From: Desulfuromonas acetoxidans DSM 684
Lineage (GTDB): Bacteria > Desulfobacterota > Desulfuromonadia > Desulfuromonadales > Desulfuromonadaceae
Length of the DNA stretch: 64,000 nt
NCBI RefSeq assembly: GCF_000167355.1
Contig: NZ_AAEW02000007.1
Span: 1 to 64,000 of the forward strand
Direction of reading: 5' to 3'
The position numbers were made by a program, and so were the translations under genes. The stretch's first letter is position 1; every line of letters starts with the position of its first letter. Positions 63,159 to 64,000 of the stretch are shown here, piece by piece. The notes below the pieces were generated by a model that had not been told where the DNA came from, made no database searches, and worked only from the letters and a program-made list of their open reading frames with translations.

Positions 63159-64000
63159 TCACTCCTGAAAATTCAGTTCATACCAGCCATCGCAGGCTGG
63201 AAAATACAAGGCACAACGACAGCGGTGCTCCGGATCAAGACGCCCGAGCAATTGAGCATAACGGTGAAGCTGATCCGCATATATTTCCGCCTGCTGTTGA
63301 TAGAACTCCTCCATGGACAAGCGACCGGGAACCGATGTTTTGTAATCAATAATCCAACGCTCTGTTTCGTGAATAAAGGTGCGGTCTATAACCACATTGA
63401 CGAATTGGCCATCAAGCTCTCCACTCAGGGCATACTCATTACGCCCCTGTGGATGGGGAGCAAGAATCCAGCGCCCCCGATCACTGGACAGCATCGTATC
63501 AATCAGCTGATTGATGCGGCCGACCATCGGCTCTATATGGTGTTCAGCAAGACCGAGCAGACGAACTTGTCGACCAATCAAAGCAGAGCGCTGTTCGACC
63601 TGATGATAGTTTTCAATCGCCTGCGGATCCAGGGCAAAACGCTCAAACCAGTGGTGCACTAGCGTCCCGACATGGCTGGCAATCGTGCCGGATCTCCACG
63701 GCGTCACCCCATCGGCCTCAGCCCTTTTCGGCTGAACTGCGTACAGAGGTTCGGCACGCCGAAGCAACGGTGGCCCGTAGCGCCTGGCATCCTGTTCACT
63801 ATCGCCCTGCAGGGTCTGCGAGTCATCAGGCACGAAGTGATGACCAATAGCCGGCCACAGGGTTGCCAACAAAGAACCTGACGCCGGTTGCGCCTGTCCG
63901 TCACGAGCGAGAGCAGCTTGACCAAACAGATGCAGCGTTCGGCGCGCCCGAGTCAGCGCCACATAGAGCAGACGAGCAACTTCATAGTCTTCTTTACGTT
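63159..64000 (-). CDS. UvrD/AddA-type helicase-nuclease, C-terminal part (runs off window)
   Basis: The last ~280 residues of a larger protein; the frame stays open to the end of the window. The first visible part reads YEVARLLYVALTRARR, helicase motif VI of the UvrD superfamily. It is followed by a PD-(D/E)XK nuclease domain: GTLVHHWFERF, a GELDGQFVNVVIDR segment and WIIDYKTS. This arrangement is that of AddA or RecB-like double-strand-break repair subunits. The 5' portion lies outside. Confidence 0.88.
   Translation of the reverse strand, partial: RKEDYEVARLLYVALTRARRTLHLFGQAALARDGQAQPASGSLLATLWPAIGHHFVPDDSQTLQGDSEQDARRYGPPLLRRAEPLYAVQPKRAEADGVTPWRSGTIASHVGTLVHHWFERFALDPQAIENYHQVEQRSALIGRQVRLLGLAEHHIEPMVGRINQLIDTMLSSDRGRWILAPHPQGRNEYALSGELDGQFVNVVIDRTFIHETERWIIDYKTSVPGRLSMEEFYQQQAEIYADQLHRYAQLLGRLDPEHRCRCALYFPACDGWYELNFQE

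Overview
The window reads as a chromosomal segment of a Desulfuromonadales-type bacterium (Desulfuromonas/Pelobacter/Geobacter relatives). The main reason is gene order: the run DUF177-rpmF-plsX-fabH-fabD-fabG-acpP-fabF-rpiB-glyA-dCMP deaminase-nrdR-ribD-ribE-ribBA-ribH-nusB-hom is the layout I know from Geobacter and its relatives. An AcuC-like deacetylase and FadL-like porin fit the same group. The taxon is an inference from synteny and protein character; no marker search was possible.

Region 1 (1-3036): a Na/phosphate-cotransporter/PhoU-type protein and a Ppx/GppA phosphatase, with a good sigma-70-like promoter.

Region 2 (3037-33426): about 29 genes, all on the minus strand and mostly overlapping or separated by a few bases, forming one large secondary-lipid/pigment biosynthetic locus. 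The chemistry resembles an aryl polyene pathway. An aromatic amino acid ammonia-lyase would make a cinnamic-type acid and an AMP-ligase would load it onto a carrier protein. Dedicated carriers, ketosynthases (two of them paired with degenerate chain-length-factor-like partners), a ketoreductase and two hotdog dehydratases would extend it as a conjugated chain. A thioesterase, an LpxL-type and a PlsC-type acyltransferase and a GT2-DUF2062 protein would finish it, and LolA/MMPL/DUF3261 proteins would take it to the outer membrane. Added to this core are three consecutive B12-binding radical SAM enzymes, a CrtI-like flavoprotein, a BtrH-like acyltransferase, a small putative DNA-binding protein and a separate ABC exporter. 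Radical SAM plus CrtI-like plus FabF-like genes recall the candidate ladderane loci of anammox bacteria, so the locus looks like an aryl polyene/ladderane-type hybrid. It is split into two arms (33426-26369 and 24117-3037) by a tandem array of structured ~0.6 kb repeats. The AMP-ligase next to that array carries a one-base frameshift in an A-run.

Region 3 (33601-43951): TrmJ-like methyltransferase, FadL-like porin with promoter and terminator, a 26-residue membrane micro-ORF, AcuC-like deacetylase with an unrecognised partner, yhbY-rsmD-coaD, a solo inverted copy of the repeat, queE-queD-yacG (yacG is a 58-codon gene that is easily missed), a CDF metal transporter with a Cys-rich tail, and a phosphofructokinase of mixed ATP/PPi motif.

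Region 4 (43999-60952): housekeeping genes on the minus strand: ExbD/ExbB/LapA-like, phosphodiesterase, homoserine dehydrogenase, nusB, riboflavin genes, nrdR, dCMP deaminase, glyA, rpiB and the primary type II fatty acid operon. That operon probably supplies malonyl-ACP and carrier-protein chemistry also used by the region 2 locus. Region 5 (61033-64000): mazG, fxsA, a SAM methyltransferase and the 3' end of a UvrD-type helicase/nuclease that runs off the window.
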